This document shows positions 1 to 10,340 of a stretch of 64,000 nucleotides of DNA, one piece after another. The stretch lies in the NCBI RefSeq assembly GCF_015326965.1, contig NZ_CP017659.1:3724501-3788500 (forward strand), in the 5' to 3' direction. The first letter of the stretch is position 1. Every line of letters begins with the position of its first letter. Under the pieces are notes generated by a model. The model was not told where the DNA came from. It worked only from the letters and a program-made list of their open reading frames with translations, and did no database searches. The DNA is from Paenibacillus sp. JZ16. GTDB taxonomy: Bacteria; Bacillota; Bacilli; Paenibacillales; Paenibacillaceae. Position numbers and translations under genes: made by a program.

Positions 1-1524
1 GTACGTTTCGGAGTTTTTGCTCCGCATCTTGGTTTTATCGGTCAGGTAGCCTTCTTCGCCAATGCGGCCGAAGTTCTCAGGTACCACATCATAATCGATC
101 TCGATCGATTCCAGCACCTTCTTCCAGTTGGCAGCCGTCTTCTCTTGACCATCCGGTACCGCATATTCCAGATAATAGCGGTAGCCGTTCTTCTGGATCA
201 TCACTTCATATTCCGTCACCCATTTATCTCCGAAGTTGTACCGAACCTCTTGAATCTGCCCTTTGACGCCCGAGATCTCCACCGGCGTAAGTCCCACGTA
301 TTCGTATGACTCTTGGACGAAGGATTCCGACAGCCAGTCTTTAAGACGCTGCCCCCAAGCTGCGAGCGTGCCATCAACCCCTGTCGGTACGGATGTCACC
401 GAGACGGACAGATAACCTTCTCCTTCGCTGCCGTATAACATATCCTTATTGTTGATTTCCCAGCCTGCAGGAATGCCAAACCATATGCCGTATTCTTCAT
501 TTCCTGCTTCGCGGAGCCCACCTACGATGGAAGAGACGTCTTTTAATGATTTGTCTCCCGCCTGATAGGTCGTTCTGAAAGAACCCAGCAAGCTCGCGTG
601 CTTGTCCATATCTTTATAGTGAACCGCTTCCGCATCGGCAAAATACAGCTCATAGACGCGGTCATTGGCATAATACTGCCGGCCTTCCCATAGGACGCCG
701 TCGATATCGCGGAAAATGACTCTGGCATACGGCACAGCTCCGCTTGCGACCGTCTCTTGGTGAAGCACAACATCTCCGGAATCGCTCAGTTCTTTCAGGA
801 GCCGTTCTAACAGATCGTCAGGACTCAGCTTTACTTTCTGGGAGGAGGCATGAACCTCAAGATAATAGCGGCCCGTAGCATCGTTGAAAGCAGCACCGCT
901 CTCGTCGTCCGTTCCTCTCCCAACGATCATCCAGGAAGGATAATTCATACTCCATTCATAATAGCTATTTCCGATTCGAGTCTTCCCGGTCGTATTGTTG
1001 ATCTCGCCCTCGTCATGCTTCTCTTCCTTATCCGTGACCATGAGGCTGATGGATAGCTTGCCTTGGGAGGAGCTTACCTTGGCTCCAATCCCCGCGGCAA
1101 CCGGACGCAGCGGTACCATCAGCGTTCCGGACACCATCGTCGGTTCTGCCGGCAGCTGGACCTTTTTCCCGTCAATCCAGGCAGTCTTGTTGTCGATAAC
1201 GAGCACAACCGTATGCGGTCCTTGCAGCAGTCGAACCCGGTTCTCGCCCTCCAGCTTGATCTCGCTGCCAAACGCTTTTTTAAACACGCCCAGCGGCACC
1301 ATCAATACGCCCTGCTTCAGCTGCGGCTTGGCTATCGTATAGGAGGTGCCATTGACCGAAGCTGAGCTGCTGCCGCTTTGCACGGTCAGGATACGCTTCT
1401 CCGGCACAACGTCATCTCCCCATACGGGAAGGGATAATGACGTGAATAGCATCAAAGCCGATAAGGTTCCAGCTGTCATCTGCCGCAAACGCCGGCTTGA
1501 CTTCGTTCTTTCTCTCTTCACCAT
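1..1524 (-). CDS. Stalk-domain (copper amine oxidase N-terminal-like) secreted protein, 3' end outside window
   Basis: The reading frame is open from an ATG at 1524-1522 to the left edge, so 508 codons are seen and the C-terminus is missing. Residues 1 to about 37 form a basic plus hydrophobic signal peptide. Residues of roughly 50-170 carry a repeated pattern ending in IDGKKVQLPAEP and VPLRPVAAGIGAKV, the hallmark of the copper amine oxidase N-terminal (stalk) domain common in Paenibacillus secreted proteins. The remaining 300 or more residues are soluble, rich in aromatic and charged residues, and I do not recognise them. The start codon overlaps the stop of the HtrA-like gene by one base (TGATG), which implies translational coupling and a shared job at the cell surface. 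The catalytic copper oxidase domain itself is not present in the visible part, so an enzyme function should not be assumed. Confidence 0.8.
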   Translation of the reverse strand, partial: MVKRERTKSSRRLRQMTAGTLSALMLFTSLSLPVWGDDVVPEKRILTVQSGSSSASVNGTSYTIAKPQLKQGVLMVPLGVFKKAFGSEIKLEGENRVRLLQGPHTVVLVIDNKTAWIDGKKVQLPAEPTMVSGTLMVPLRPVAAGIGAKVSSSQGKLSISLMVTDKEEKHDEGEINNTTGKTRIGNSYYEWSMNYPSWMIVGRGTDDESGAAFNDATGRYYLEVHASSQKVKLSPDDLLERLLKELSDSGDVVLHQETVASGAVPYARVIFRDIDGVLWEGRQYYANDRVYELYFADAEAVHYKDMDKHASLLGSFRTTYQAGDKSLKDVSSIVGGLREAGNEEYGIWFGIPAGWEINNKDMLYGSEGEGYLSVSVTSVPTGVDGTLAAWGQRLKDWLSESFVQESYEYVGLTPVEISGVKGQIQEVRYNFGDKWVTEYEVMIQKNGYRYYLEYAVPDGQEKTAANWKKVLESIEIDYDVVPENFGRIGEEGYLTDKTKMRSKNSETY

Positions 1525-2600
1525 CACTCGGCCTCCCCAGCGCTTGACGAAGCAGCTCGATTATCATCCTGGCTGAGCGTCAGTTTAACATTTACAATAT
1601 CTCCATCCCGCTGCATCAGCAGCTGGACCTGCTGGCCTGGAATGAAGGGCTTTAACCGTTCGTTGATATCAACGACGGAATAGATGCGCTTTCCGTTAAT
1701 TGCATATAACACGTCATCTTCTTGGATTCCAGCTTTTCGGGCTTGCTCGGACAGCACCTTCGTAACGGTCAATGGATCGTCTGAAGGCAGACCCACAATG
1801 GCGGACCAGCTTTCTTCCAGTTCCAACCCTAGGCCGGCTCTTCGAACCTCTCCATATTCCAATAAGTGATCCACAATATAATGGACCGTTTCCGCAGGAA
1901 TGGAAAAGCCCATATTCTCGATGCCAACAGCGGCAAACTTCTTGCTGTTGATGCCAATGACCTCGCCTTTCAGATTGACGAGCGGCCCTCCGCTGTTACC
2001 CGGGTTAATGGCGGTATCGGTTTGAATCAGGCGATAAGAGCCGTCGACGCTCCGGTTCAGGCCGCTAACCACACCCACGGATGCCGAGTTTCGTAACGAG
2101 AAAGAGATTGGCGTACCAATGGCGACCACCGTTTCTCCAACCAGCGCATTTTGCGCGGATGCGGCAAATTTAGCCGGCTTCAGAGACTTGGCGTTTATTT
2201 TGACTAATGCAATATCACTCATAGGATCGCTGTATACGCCCTTGGCTTTATAGGATTTGCCGTCTGACGTCACGACCGTGATTCCGGTAAGCCCGTCCAC
2301 TACATGAGCGTTGGTGACAATCCAGCCGTCTGACTTCCAGATCACCCCCGTACCGTGCGCCAGGTTGTATCTGTCATCCACTTCGCTGCTTCCTTGTGCG
2401 GCCTTTCCGATAATGCCAACAACCGATGGCGACATCCGGCTGATAACCTGAGGCACCGCATTTTGTTCATATGTATTCTTGGGTTTAGCGCTTGCTGCAG
2501 CCGCAATGTCTGTATGCATAACCGCATCGCCGCTTCCCGCCATAATGATGGCCCCCAGCAGTACAGCCGCCGATCGTTTTTGCCATTGTATATTCTTCAA
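1524..2600 (-). CDS. HtrA/DegP-type S1C serine protease with PDZ domain
   Basis: A 358-residue trypsin-like protease acting outside the membrane, probably in quality control of misfolded or secreted proteins. The N-terminus (about residues 1-36) is a signal peptide or signal anchor. The catalytic triad is visible as His99 (TNAHVV), Asp129 (SDIALVKI) and Ser203 (GNSGGPLV). A single PDZ domain follows at about 245-340, with the carboxylate-binding region before VLYAINGKRI. The length is a little shorter than Bacillus HtrA paralogs (about 400-450), mainly because the cytoplasmic N-terminal tail is missing. It is the first gene of a two-gene unit with the stalk-domain protein, whose ATG overlaps its TGA. 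Assignment to the S1C family is secure. Which paralog (HtrA, HtrB, YyxA) it matches cannot be told from sequence alone. Confidence 0.93.
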   Translation of the reverse strand: MKNIQWQKRSAAVLLGAIIMAGSGDAVMHTDIAAAASAKPKNTYEQNAVPQVISRMSPSVVGIIGKAAQGSSEVDDRYNLAHGTGVIWKSDGWIVTNAHVVDGLTGITVVTSDGKSYKAKGVYSDPMSDIALVKINAKSLKPAKFAASAQNALVGETVVAIGTPISFSLRNSASVGVVSGLNRSVDGSYRLIQTDTAINPGNSGGPLVNLKGEVIGINSKKFAAVGIENMGFSIPAETVHYIVDHLLEYGEVRRAGLGLELEESWSAIVGLPSDDPLTVTKVLSEQARKAGIQEDDVLYAINGKRIYSVVDINERLKPFIPGQQVQLLMQRDGDIVNVKLTLSQDDNRAASSSAGEAE

Positions 2601-2742
2601 TTCGTTTGTTCCTCCCCCGGTTCCATCCTCTACCCAGCCAACCTGTACTCCTCAATTTATCATGTTTTTCCATTTGTAGCCATTGCTTCTAGACCTATTT
2701 CTTTTACGTTTTTCCTGCGGACCGTGTAACTTTTCCCCGAAG

Positions 2743-2790
2743 AAACAAAAAGACGCCTCCACACTGCGAACAGCGGACGGGCGTCTTGTT
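2743..2790 (-). terminator. Rho-independent terminator
   Basis: On the minus strand AAGACGCC pairs with GGCGTCTT around a loop of about 22 bases, and is followed by a T-rich tract (TTTTGTTTC). It lies about 60 bases after the stop of the small membrane protein gene at 2851-3060 and separates it from the HtrA-like gene. Confidence 0.8.
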
Positions 2791-2850
2791 TGTATGTAAC
2801 TCATTACATTCGTCATATGAAGCCGCTTTACATAAGGTGCCTAGGCCAAC

Positions 2851-3060
2851 CTAATTGTTAAACCATCCTGTAATCATGGCATAGTCAGAGTACAAGAACA
2901 CAAATAAGCTGACGAGACCGAAAGCGATTGCGAATTTATTTTTTTGGCGGGCCATCAACAAGCGAACCACACCAACAAAGATCAGAATCGTAAACAGGAT
3001 CATGAAAATATCAAATGTCTTAAATGTCGCGCTCGCATCCGATGCTGCTGCAAGGATCAT
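2851..3060 (-). CDS. Small two-helix membrane protein (possibly DUF2759 family)
   Basis: A 69-residue protein with two hydrophobic segments (about residues 17-34 and 44-64) separated by the basic stretch RQKNK, so an integral membrane protein with a short cytoplasmic hinge by the positive-inside rule. A good ribosome-binding site (GAGGTACGTTTC before the ATG) and a terminator right after it argue that it is a genuine single-gene unit. The length and helix layout resemble the small DUF2759 proteins of Bacillales. That match is from memory and tentative, and no function is known to me. Confidence 0.65.
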   Translation of the reverse strand: MILAAASDASATFKTFDIFMILFTILIFVGVVRLLMARQKNKFAIAFGLVSLFVFLYSDYAMITGWFNN

Positions 3061-3315
3061 GAAACGTACCTCCTCGTGGGTTTCTTCTCGGGCAAATTTA
3101 CATATCTTCTTCTATGTTATCCATGTGCCCGTCCAGATGCAAGCCCTCCGCCCCTAAAAATCAAAAAAAGTCATAGAATTTTCTCATTTTTAACCAAATT
3201 TTCAGATATTAGCATGACTTTCATCACGGCAGAGGTTAAATCAAGCTTGCGTTATGGATTCAGGCATAGGCTGCTTCGTATATCCAAGTGACTGCGGTCA
3301 GGATCGAGAAAACGT

Positions 3316-4818
3316 TCACTCCTGTGATTCATACTCCTCAGGAGTCGATTCCTGCTCTACTGCCTCTTCCTCCTCCAAGTCTTCACTTGGCAATGCCACG
3401 GAAGGATCTGTGATCGTAATCCGATCCTCTGGGTCCTTCTTGACCTCCAGCGCAACCTCATTGGACGGTTCACTGCTTACATTCAATTCGTTTACAGCAA
3501 CGACATGGATCGCATACTGGCCGGACGGACCTACTAACATATTGCGGTTCGGAATAAGATATGCACGGCTCACTAACGGTTCCTCATTCAAACGATACAG
3601 TACTCCGTCAGGTCCTATGTAGTATACATGATAGATTACGCCTTCCTGCACATCTGTCCAGGTTAAACCAATGGATTCATCTTCCTCATTTAGGATGGCC
3701 TGAAGACCGGATATTTTATTCGGACGGCTCGAAACTTCGTTAGAATAACCACTCTTGCCGAAACTGTTCACTGCCTCGACTACATAGTAGGCCGTCTCCT
3801 GAAAACGCACGTCGGATGTTGCGTAACTGCCTGACTTCACATTCGCTCCGTCTGACAATAATGTATAACCCGTCCCGGACTTCTCGCTGTAATAGATATT
3901 GTAGGTTTCCCCTTGTTTCGCTGTCCAGGTTAATTGAATCTGCCCCTTCTCATATCGGAACTTCAGATCCGTCGGAGCAGTTGGTGCCGTTGTCGGCAAA
4001 TCCGGCTGAGATGCCAAGTTCTCTGTCCCCGCATGGGACTGTGCTGTTCCAGGAACGGAAGGAGTTGTGGATGTTGATCCCGATGATGAGGTTACGATAC
4101 CATGGATGACCGGGTGAGCACTTTCTGGTGGTGTCTCTACCTCATCCTCCGAAGTATTGGAGACGATGTGCCCCACGGCTTTCAACCACTTCGCTGTAAC
4201 CAAAGCTGCTTCTTCCTGGGTAACGATACCCTTGGGATTCCAAGCCTCGGTCACGGATTCCTGAAAGAGACCTAACTCCATGGCCAGTTCGATAGCTTCC
4301 TTAGCATAAGGGCTGAAGGAGCCCTTATATAACTCCAGCTGCTTGGCTTCCCCGTCCGAGTTTTCTTTATCAGTAATCCCTTGCAGAGCTCTTTGATACA
4401 GCACAGCCATATCCTGACGTGTCAGCGATTGTCCAAGTCCAAACCTACCGTTCCCTACCCCTTTCACCAGCCCTGCATGAACCGCACCTTCGATGGCGGA
4501 GAAAGCATAGTGATCGTTGGGTACATCCTTGAAGGTAGCGACTTCCGGACGTTCAGCCGTGCTAAGGTTTAGAGCTTTGACAATCATTATGACAAAATCC
4601 TGCCGGGTGATGGCCGCGTTCGAATGGAGATCCCCACTACCGTCACCGGGATGGAGTCCTTCCTCGGTTAACCGGAGAGTGGCTTCCTGTGCATCGAAGC
4701 GCCCCCTATCTGAGACGGGTACGGGTACAACATCATCTGCTTGAACGCTATCGGATGAGTTTATGTATAAAGCACTTGCTGCCAGAGCTATCAGAACGGA
4801 ACAGGTGATCCTCTTCAT
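3316..4818 (-). CDS. SLH-domain surface protein with fibronectin type III repeats
   Basis: A secreted protein of about 500 residues. I place the start at the ATG at 4818, because GGAGGG lies five bases upstream. An in-frame ATG 36 bases earlier has no such site. After a signal peptide (MKRITCSVLIALAASALY), about three S-layer-homology units follow (for example TFKDVPNDHYAFSAIEGAV and the RFGLGQSLTRQDMAVL region), which in this family bind pyruvylated secondary wall polymer. A Ser/Thr/Pro-rich linker leads into two fibronectin type III domains (QIQLTWTAKQGETYNIYY and SIGLTWTDVQEGVIYHVYY). The tail is strongly acidic (Glu-rich). It most likely sits on the cell wall as a binding or structural protein. 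No enzymatic domain is seen. It is monocistronic, between the small membrane protein and uvrA. Confidence 0.85.
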   Translation of the reverse strand: MKRITCSVLIALAASALYINSSDSVQADDVVPVPVSDRGRFDAQEATLRLTEEGLHPGDGSGDLHSNAAITRQDFVIMIVKALNLSTAERPEVATFKDVPNDHYAFSAIEGAVHAGLVKGVGNGRFGLGQSLTRQDMAVLYQRALQGITDKENSDGEAKQLELYKGSFSPYAKEAIELAMELGLFQESVTEAWNPKGIVTQEEAALVTAKWLKAVGHIVSNTSEDEVETPPESAHPVIHGIVTSSSGSTSTTPSVPGTAQSHAGTENLASQPDLPTTAPTAPTDLKFRYEKGQIQLTWTAKQGETYNIYYSEKSGTGYTLLSDGANVKSGSYATSDVRFQETAYYVVEAVNSFGKSGYSNEVSSRPNKISGLQAILNEEDESIGLTWTDVQEGVIYHVYYIGPDGVLYRLNEEPLVSRAYLIPNRNMLVGPSGQYAIHVVAVNELNVSSEPSNEVALEVKKDPEDRITITDPSVALPSEDLEEEEAVEQESTPEEYESQE

Positions 4819-4892
4819 ACAATCCCTCCAATTTGTCGCAATCATCAAGATCATACCATATCCTGGAATGCGAAGATATTGGAGGATGATAT

Positions 4893-4934
4893 GAAAATAA
4901 AAAAAGAGCCCCCGTTAATAAAACCAGGGACTCT
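4893..4934 (-). terminator. Terminator of the uvrBA operon
   Basis: On the minus strand AGAGTCCC pairs with GGGGCTCT (one G-U pair) around a loop of about 14 bases, followed by seven Ts. It lies about 140 bases beyond the uvrA stop and in front of the SLH gene. Confidence 0.8.
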
Positions 4935-5075
4935 GTTATTACGCTAACCTTGTTCATCTGCTGAAATATGAAATGCAATAAGCTGTGTACCCACAGTTCA
5001 CTCCAGCATGGAGCAGATTCGTTTAAGATACTGCCAATTCATCCGGTCTCCCTAGCAGAAGCGAGGGAGCAGCTG

Positions 5076-7943
5076 TTAACGTGCCGCTTCCACCTTGTTC
5101 AATTCCTTAGTTCGCTTCGTATCGCGTTCCAGGATTGGCTTCAGGTACTTCCCTGTATAAGACTCGGGTACCTTCACCAAATCCTCAGGCGTTCCGGTAG
5201 CGATGATGGTACCACCGCCGCTGCCGCCCTCTGGACCCAGGTCGATCAGATAATCTGCTGTCTTGATGACATCGAGATTGTGCTCAATGACAAGGACGGA
5301 TTCCCCGGATTCCACCAGACGATGAAGGACAACGAGCAGACGGTCGATATCGTCCACATGCAGGCCGGTGGTCGGTTCATCCAGAATATACATCGTTTTG
5401 CCCGTGCTGCGGCGGTACAGCTCGGAAGCCAGCTTCACGCGCTGGGCTTCACCACCGGACAGCGTGGTGGCAGGCTGACCCAAAGTAATATAACCCAGAC
5501 CGACATCCATCAGCGTCTGCATCTTCCGGTGTATCTTCGGAATGTTCTGGAAGAAATCCGTTGCATTCTCAACGGTCATCTCCAGTACCTCAGCGATGTT
5601 CTTGCCTTTATATTTAACTTCCAGCGTTTCGCGGTTGTAGCGTTTGCCCTTGCACACTTCGCAAGGCACGTAGATATCCGGCAGGAAGTGCATCTCAATC
5701 TTGATGATACCGTCCCCGCGGCAGGCCTCACAGCGTCCGCCCTTCACGTTGAAGCTGAAGCGGCCCTTCTTGTATCCGCGAATCTTCGCTTCATTCGTCT
5801 GGGAATAGATATCCCGGATATCGTCGAAGACGCCCGTGTAGGTCGCCGGATTGGAGCGAGGCGTACGGCCAATCGGTGACTGGTCGATGTCAATAACCTT
5901 CTCGATATGCTCCAGACCCTTCATCTCGCGGTATTGCCCCGGACGGACTTTGGCTCTGTTCAAGTCACGAGCGAGCGTCTTGTACAGGATCTCGTTGACC
6001 AATGTAGACTTGCCTGAACCGGACACGCCGGTTACCGCCGTGAAGACGCCAATCGGAATTTTCACGTTGATATTCTTCAGATTGTTCTCTTTCGCGCCTT
6101 TAATCTCGAGCCAGCGTCCATCGGTCTTACGGCGCTTGCTGCTGACCGGAATGAACTTGCGGCCGCTCAGGTACTGGCCCGTCAGAGAGTTAGGGTCGTT
6201 CATAATCTCCTTCGGCGTTCCCTCCGCGATGACCTGGCCGCCATGAATGCCTGCGCCCGGGCCGATGTCGATGATATAATCTGCGGCCATCATCGTGTCC
6301 TCGTCATGCTCGACCACAATGAGCGTATTGCCCAGATTCCGCATATGCTCCAGCGTTGAAATCAGGCGATCATTATCCCGTTGATGCAGCCCGATGCTGG
6401 GCTCGTCCAGAATGTACAGCACGCCCATCAGGCTGGAGCCGATCTGCGTAGCTAACCGGATCCGCTGCGCTTCCCCGCCCGACAGCGTTCCCGCCGAACG
6501 GCTGAGTGTCAGGTAATCCAAGCCCACATTGACAAGGAAGCCCAAACGGCTGTGAATCTCCTTCAGAATGAGATTGGCAATCTGTTTTTCTTTCTCGCTA
6601 AGCTCCAGGTGATCGAAGAATTTCAGGGATTCTCCGATCGACAGGCTGGTCACATAAGCCATGTTACGATCATTGATCGTAACCGCCAGGCTTTCCTTCC
6701 GGAGACGATGACCTTTACAAACATCGCACGGCTTGCTGCTCATATAACCTTCGATGTATTCGCGAATCCCCTCGGAATTGGTATCGCGGTAGCGACGTTC
6801 CAGGTTCGGAATGATGCCTTCGAAGGTCACATGCGCTTCCTTGCGCTGACCGAAGTCATTCTCATAACGGAAGTGAACCTTCTCATTGCCTGTACCGTAC
6901 AACAGTTTATTCATCTGTTCCTGGCTAAAGGTACTGACCGGCTTGTCCAGCGGAATGCCGAAATGTGCGCAGACCGATTTCAGAAACTGCGGATAATAAG
7001 TCGACGTGCCCCCGCTCCATGCAGCGAAGGCGCCTTCCTCTACGCTTTTGCTCGTATCCGGCACAAGCAGCTCCGGATCCACAATCATCTCGACGCCAAG
7101 TCCGTCACAATCCGGACAAGCGCCGAATGGAGTATTAAAGGAGAACATCCTCGGCGTCAGTTCTTCCATGCTGAAGCCGCAGATCGGGCAGGCAAAGTTG
7201 GAGCTGAACCGCAGCTCCTCCTGACCCATGATATCGACCAGAAGCTGGCCGCCTGACAGGTTCAGCGCGGTCTCGATCGAATCCGCCAGACGTGCCTCTA
7301 TATCTTCCTTAACTACGATCCGGTCCACAACGACCTCAATCGTATGCTTTTTGTTCTTCTCCAGCTCGATACTTTCCGACAGATCGCGCAGCTCTCCGTC
7401 GACGCGCACCCGAACGAAGCCCTGTTTCGCAATATCGGCAAACAGATTCTTATGCTCGCCCTTGCGCCCGGAAATGACCGGCGCGAGAATTTGCAGTCTC
7501 GTCTTCTCGGGATACTGCATAATGCGGTCTACCATTTGCTCGACCGTCTGGGAGGTAATCTCCACGCCATGCTCCGGACAGTGCGGATGTCCCACCCGGG
7601 CAAACAGCAGACGCAGATAATCATAGATTTCCGTTACGGTACCTACCGTAGAGCGCGGGTTGCGGCTCGTCGTTTTCTGGTCAATCGATATCGCCGGCGA
7701 TAGGCCTTCAATGGAATCGACATCCGGTTTCTCCATCTGCCCGAGGAACTGGCGTGCATAAGCGGACAAGGATTCCACGTAACGTCGCTGACCCTCGGCA
7801 TAAATCGTATCGAATGCGAGAGAGGATTTGCCCGAGCCGCTAAGCCCCGTAAGAACGACGAACTTGTCACGCGGTATCGTGACGTCGATATTTTTCAGAT
7901 TGTGTGCACGTGCGCCTTTGATCACAATATTTTCACTTGCCAA
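5076..7943 (-). CDS. uvrA: Excinuclease ABC subunit A
   Basis: A 955-residue ATPase of nucleotide excision repair that dimerises, finds bulky DNA damage and loads UvrB. The length is the family's usual one. Two ABC modules are present. The first Walker A (GLSGSGKSS) is at residues 33-41 and the second ([11 protein letters not shown]) at about 640. Both are followed by LSGGEAQR signatures and by Walker B segments ([26 protein letters not shown]). Two zinc-finger segments are visible, CPICGF..CPDCDG and [17 protein letters not shown]. It follows uvrB by about 100 bases on the same strand and has no separate terminator between, so the pair forms a uvrBA operon driven from the LexA-type promoter upstream of uvrB. 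Nothing appears damaged. Confidence 0.98.
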   Translation of the reverse strand: MASENIVIKGARAHNLKNIDVTIPRDKFVVLTGLSGSGKSSLAFDTIYAEGQRRYVESLSAYARQFLGQMEKPDVDSIEGLSPAISIDQKTTSRNPRSTVGTVTEIYDYLRLLFARVGHPHCPEHGVEITSQTVEQMVDRIMQYPEKTRLQILAPVISGRKGEHKNLFADIAKQGFVRVRVDGELRDLSESIELEKNKKHTIEVVVDRIVVKEDIEARLADSIETALNLSGGQLLVDIMGQEELRFSSNFACPICGFSMEELTPRMFSFNTPFGACPDCDGLGVEMIVDPELLVPDTSKSVEEGAFAAWSGGTSTYYPQFLKSVCAHFGIPLDKPVSTFSQEQMNKLLYGTGNEKVHFRYENDFGQRKEAHVTFEGIIPNLERRYRDTNSEGIREYIEGYMSSKPCDVCKGHRLRKESLAVTINDRNMAYVTSLSIGESLKFFDHLELSEKEKQIANLILKEIHSRLGFLVNVGLDYLTLSRSAGTLSGGEAQRIRLATQIGSSLMGVLYILDEPSIGLHQRDNDRLISTLEHMRNLGNTLIVVEHDEDTMMAADYIIDIGPGAGIHGGQVIAEGTPKEIMNDPNSLTGQYLSGRKFIPVSSKRRKTDGRWLEIKGAKENNLKNINVKIPIGVFTAVTGVSGSGKSTLVNEILYKTLARDLNRAKVRPGQYREMKGLEHIEKVIDIDQSPIGRTPRSNPATYTGVFDDIRDIYSQTNEAKIRGYKKGRFSFNVKGGRCEACRGDGIIKIEMHFLPDIYVPCEVCKGKRYNRETLEVKYKGKNIAEVLEMTVENATDFFQNIPKIHRKMQTLMDVGLGYITLGQPATTLSGGEAQRVKLASELYRRSTGKTMYILDEPTTGLHVDDIDRLLVVLHRLVESGESVLVIEHNLDVIKTADYLIDLGPEGGSGGGTIIATGTPEDLVKVPESYTGKYLKPILERDTKRTKELNKVEAAR

Positions 7944-8046
7944 ACGATATCATCTCCTACTCCATATGGCATGCATGTTGGTGCTTATATTTTCACAAAG
8001 AGAACGACCGCATAGGCCGTCCCCCCTGTCATTCATCTCTCCAAAT

Positions 8047-10038
8047 TTATTCGGCTTGCAACTCCAGCAGCGCATCACGAAGCTCGGCCGCACGCTCGAA
8101 TTGCAAGTTCTTCGCTGCTTCCTTCATTTCGGCCTCGAGACGCTGGATCAGTTTCTGACGATCCTTCTTCGACATCTTCTGTCCTTCGCCCACCAGATAA
8201 TCCGCCTTGCCCTCCGCAACCTTCGTTGCTTCGATGACATCGCGGATCTTCTTGCGGATCGTTTGCGGCGTTATGCCGTGCTTCTCGTTGTAGGCAACCT
8301 GGATGCTGCGGCGGCGCTCGGTTTCCTTGATCGCTCGATCCATCGAGTCGGTGATCTTATCGCCGTACATGATAACTTTACCTTCCGAGTTCCGGGCTGC
8401 TCGGCCGATCGTCTGAATGAGCGAGCGATCCGAACGGAGGAAGCCTTCCTTGTCGGCATCGAGAATCGCTACCAAGGAAACCTCCGGAAGGTCAAGCCCC
8501 TCCCGTAGAAGGTTAATACCCACCAGCACGTGGAATGTACCAAGCCGCAGATCCCGTAGAATCTGCATCCGTTCCAGCGTCTTGATATCGGAGTGCATGT
8601 AACGAACCTTGATGCCGATTTCCTTCAGGTAATCGGTCAGATCCTCGGCCATTTTCTTCGTGAGGGTCGTCACGAGCACACGCTCGTCACGATCCACGCG
8701 GTCATGGATCTCGCTAATCAGGTCATCGATCTGCCCTTCAGTCGGACGCACATCGATGATCGGATCGAGCAGGCCTGTCGGCCGGATGATCTGTTCAACC
8801 ATCGTATCGCAGTGCTCCATCTCATACGGTCCCGGCGTGGCCGACACATAGATGATCTGGTTCACTTTCTCCTCGAATTCCTCAAACTTTAGCGGCCGGT
8901 TATCCAGCGCGGACGGCAGGCGGAAGCCGTGATCGACCAGCACGGTTTTCCGTGCCCGGTCACCGTTGTACATCGCTCGGATTTGCGGGAGCGTAACATG
9001 CGATTCATCAATGACAAACAGCATATCGTCCGGGAAGTAGTCAAGGAGCGTATATGGCGTAGCCCCAGGCTCCCTGAAGGTCAGAGGGCCGGAATAGTTC
9101 TCGATGCCGGAGCAGAATCCGACTTCCTTCATCATCTCGATGTCGTAACGGGTACGCTGCTCCAGGCGCTGCGCTTCCAGCAGCTTGCCTTCGGAGCGCA
9201 GCAGCTCAAGGCGTTCTTCCAACTCGCGTTCGATGTTCACGATTGCTACCCGCATCGTCTCTTCACGGGTAACGAAGTGAGACGCCGGGAAGATGGCAAT
9301 ATGCTCGCGTTCTCCAACCAGCTCGCCCGTCAAGACGTCGATCTCCGTGATCCGCTCGATCTCGTCGCCGAACAGCTCGACGCGAACGGCATGCTCCCCC
9401 TTTGAGGCAGGAAAAATCTCGATAACATCCCCACGAACGCGGAAAGTGCCGCGAACGAAGTTGATATCGTTCCGCTGATACTGGATATCAACCAGCCTCG
9501 ACAGAATCTCATTCCGCGGCTTCTCCATGCCTACCCGGAGCGACAGCAGCATTTCGCCGTACTCATGCGGCGAACCCAAGCCATATATGCAAGATACGCT
9601 CGCCACAATGATGACATCGCGCCGTTCAAACAGCGAGCTCGTTGCAGAGTGGCGGAGCTTATCAATTTCTTCATTGATGCTGGAGTCCTTCTCGATATAC
9701 GTATCGGAGGAAGGGATATAAGCTTCCGGCTGATAGTAATCGTAATAACTCACGAAATAATCCACGGAGTTGTTCGGGAAGAATTCCTTAAACTCACTGG
9801 CCAGCTGTGCAGCCAGCGTCTTGTTATGTGCAATGACGAGTGTGGGACGGTTTACTTTGGCGATTGTCTGCGCGATCGTAAACGTCTTCCCCGTTCCTGT
9901 TGCACCTAGCAGCGTCTGATGTTTTTTCCCTTGGCGGAGTCCTTCGACCAACGCATCAATAGCCGTGGGCTGATCGCCCTGCGGCTGGAATTCAGACTGG
10001 ATCTCAAAGGATTTGGTACTGACAACTAAATCGCTCAT
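8047..10038 (-). CDS. uvrB: Excinuclease ABC subunit B
   Basis: A 663-residue helicase-like damage verifier of nucleotide excision repair, which receives DNA from UvrA and recruits UvrC. Visible motifs are Walker A GATGTGKT near residue 45, the damage-probing beta-hairpin region [20 protein letters not shown], the DESH box, helicase motifs V and VI ([23 protein letters not shown]) and a C-terminal UVR motif (residues of about 625-660) that contacts UvrC. The length and motif order are typical. It is the first gene of the uvrBA operon. About 100 bases upstream there is a TATAAT promoter with a LexA-like site just downstream of it, so SOS induction is expected. Confidence 0.98.
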   Translation of the reverse strand: MSDLVVSTKSFEIQSEFQPQGDQPTAIDALVEGLRQGKKHQTLLGATGTGKTFTIAQTIAKVNRPTLVIAHNKTLAAQLASEFKEFFPNNSVDYFVSYYDYYQPEAYIPSSDTYIEKDSSINEEIDKLRHSATSSLFERRDVIIVASVSCIYGLGSPHEYGEMLLSLRVGMEKPRNEILSRLVDIQYQRNDINFVRGTFRVRGDVIEIFPASKGEHAVRVELFGDEIERITEIDVLTGELVGEREHIAIFPASHFVTREETMRVAIVNIERELEERLELLRSEGKLLEAQRLEQRTRYDIEMMKEVGFCSGIENYSGPLTFREPGATPYTLLDYFPDDMLFVIDESHVTLPQIRAMYNGDRARKTVLVDHGFRLPSALDNRPLKFEEFEEKVNQIIYVSATPGPYEMEHCDTMVEQIIRPTGLLDPIIDVRPTEGQIDDLISEIHDRVDRDERVLVTTLTKKMAEDLTDYLKEIGIKVRYMHSDIKTLERMQILRDLRLGTFHVLVGINLLREGLDLPEVSLVAILDADKEGFLRSDRSLIQTIGRAARNSEGKVIMYGDKITDSMDRAIKETERRRSIQVAYNEKHGITPQTIRKKIRDVIEATKVAEGKADYLVGEGQKMSKKDRQKLIQRLEAEMKEAAKNLQFERAAELRDALLELQAE

Positions 10039-10144
10039 TGCCCTTCATCACCCTCATACTCTAAAATGAAATTCATGCTAAAAGATATGTCGAAACTTCC
10101 CGATGATATACTATGGGAAATTAGTGGTGTCTACGTAAGGAATA

Positions 10145-10193
10145 AGAATATTTGTTCCCGTCTCATTATACCCTTTACGTTTTTTTGATGCAA
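10145..10193 (-). promoter_or_regulatory. uvrB promoter with LexA-like SOS box
   Basis: On the minus strand TTGCAT (10193-10188), a 17-base spacer and TATAAT (10170-10165) form a good sigma-A promoter. Eight to twenty bases downstream lies GGAACAAATATTCT (10158-10145). It matches the Bacillus LexA pattern GAAC-N4-GTTC except for one half-site base. Its position just after the -10 fits repression of uvrBA until DNA damage. That it is functional is inference. Confidence 0.7.
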
Positions 10194-10340
10194 ACAGTTT
10201 AATTAAATTTTAATAAGTTCCAGCACGAATGTTCCAAGCCTCAGCTTCCTTCCGTCCGGCTGCTCCGGAATCCATGTTGGACAAGCTTGAGGCGAACCGA
10301 TGATTGTTAATTAACTTCCTTAAGGAGATGATACAGCGTT

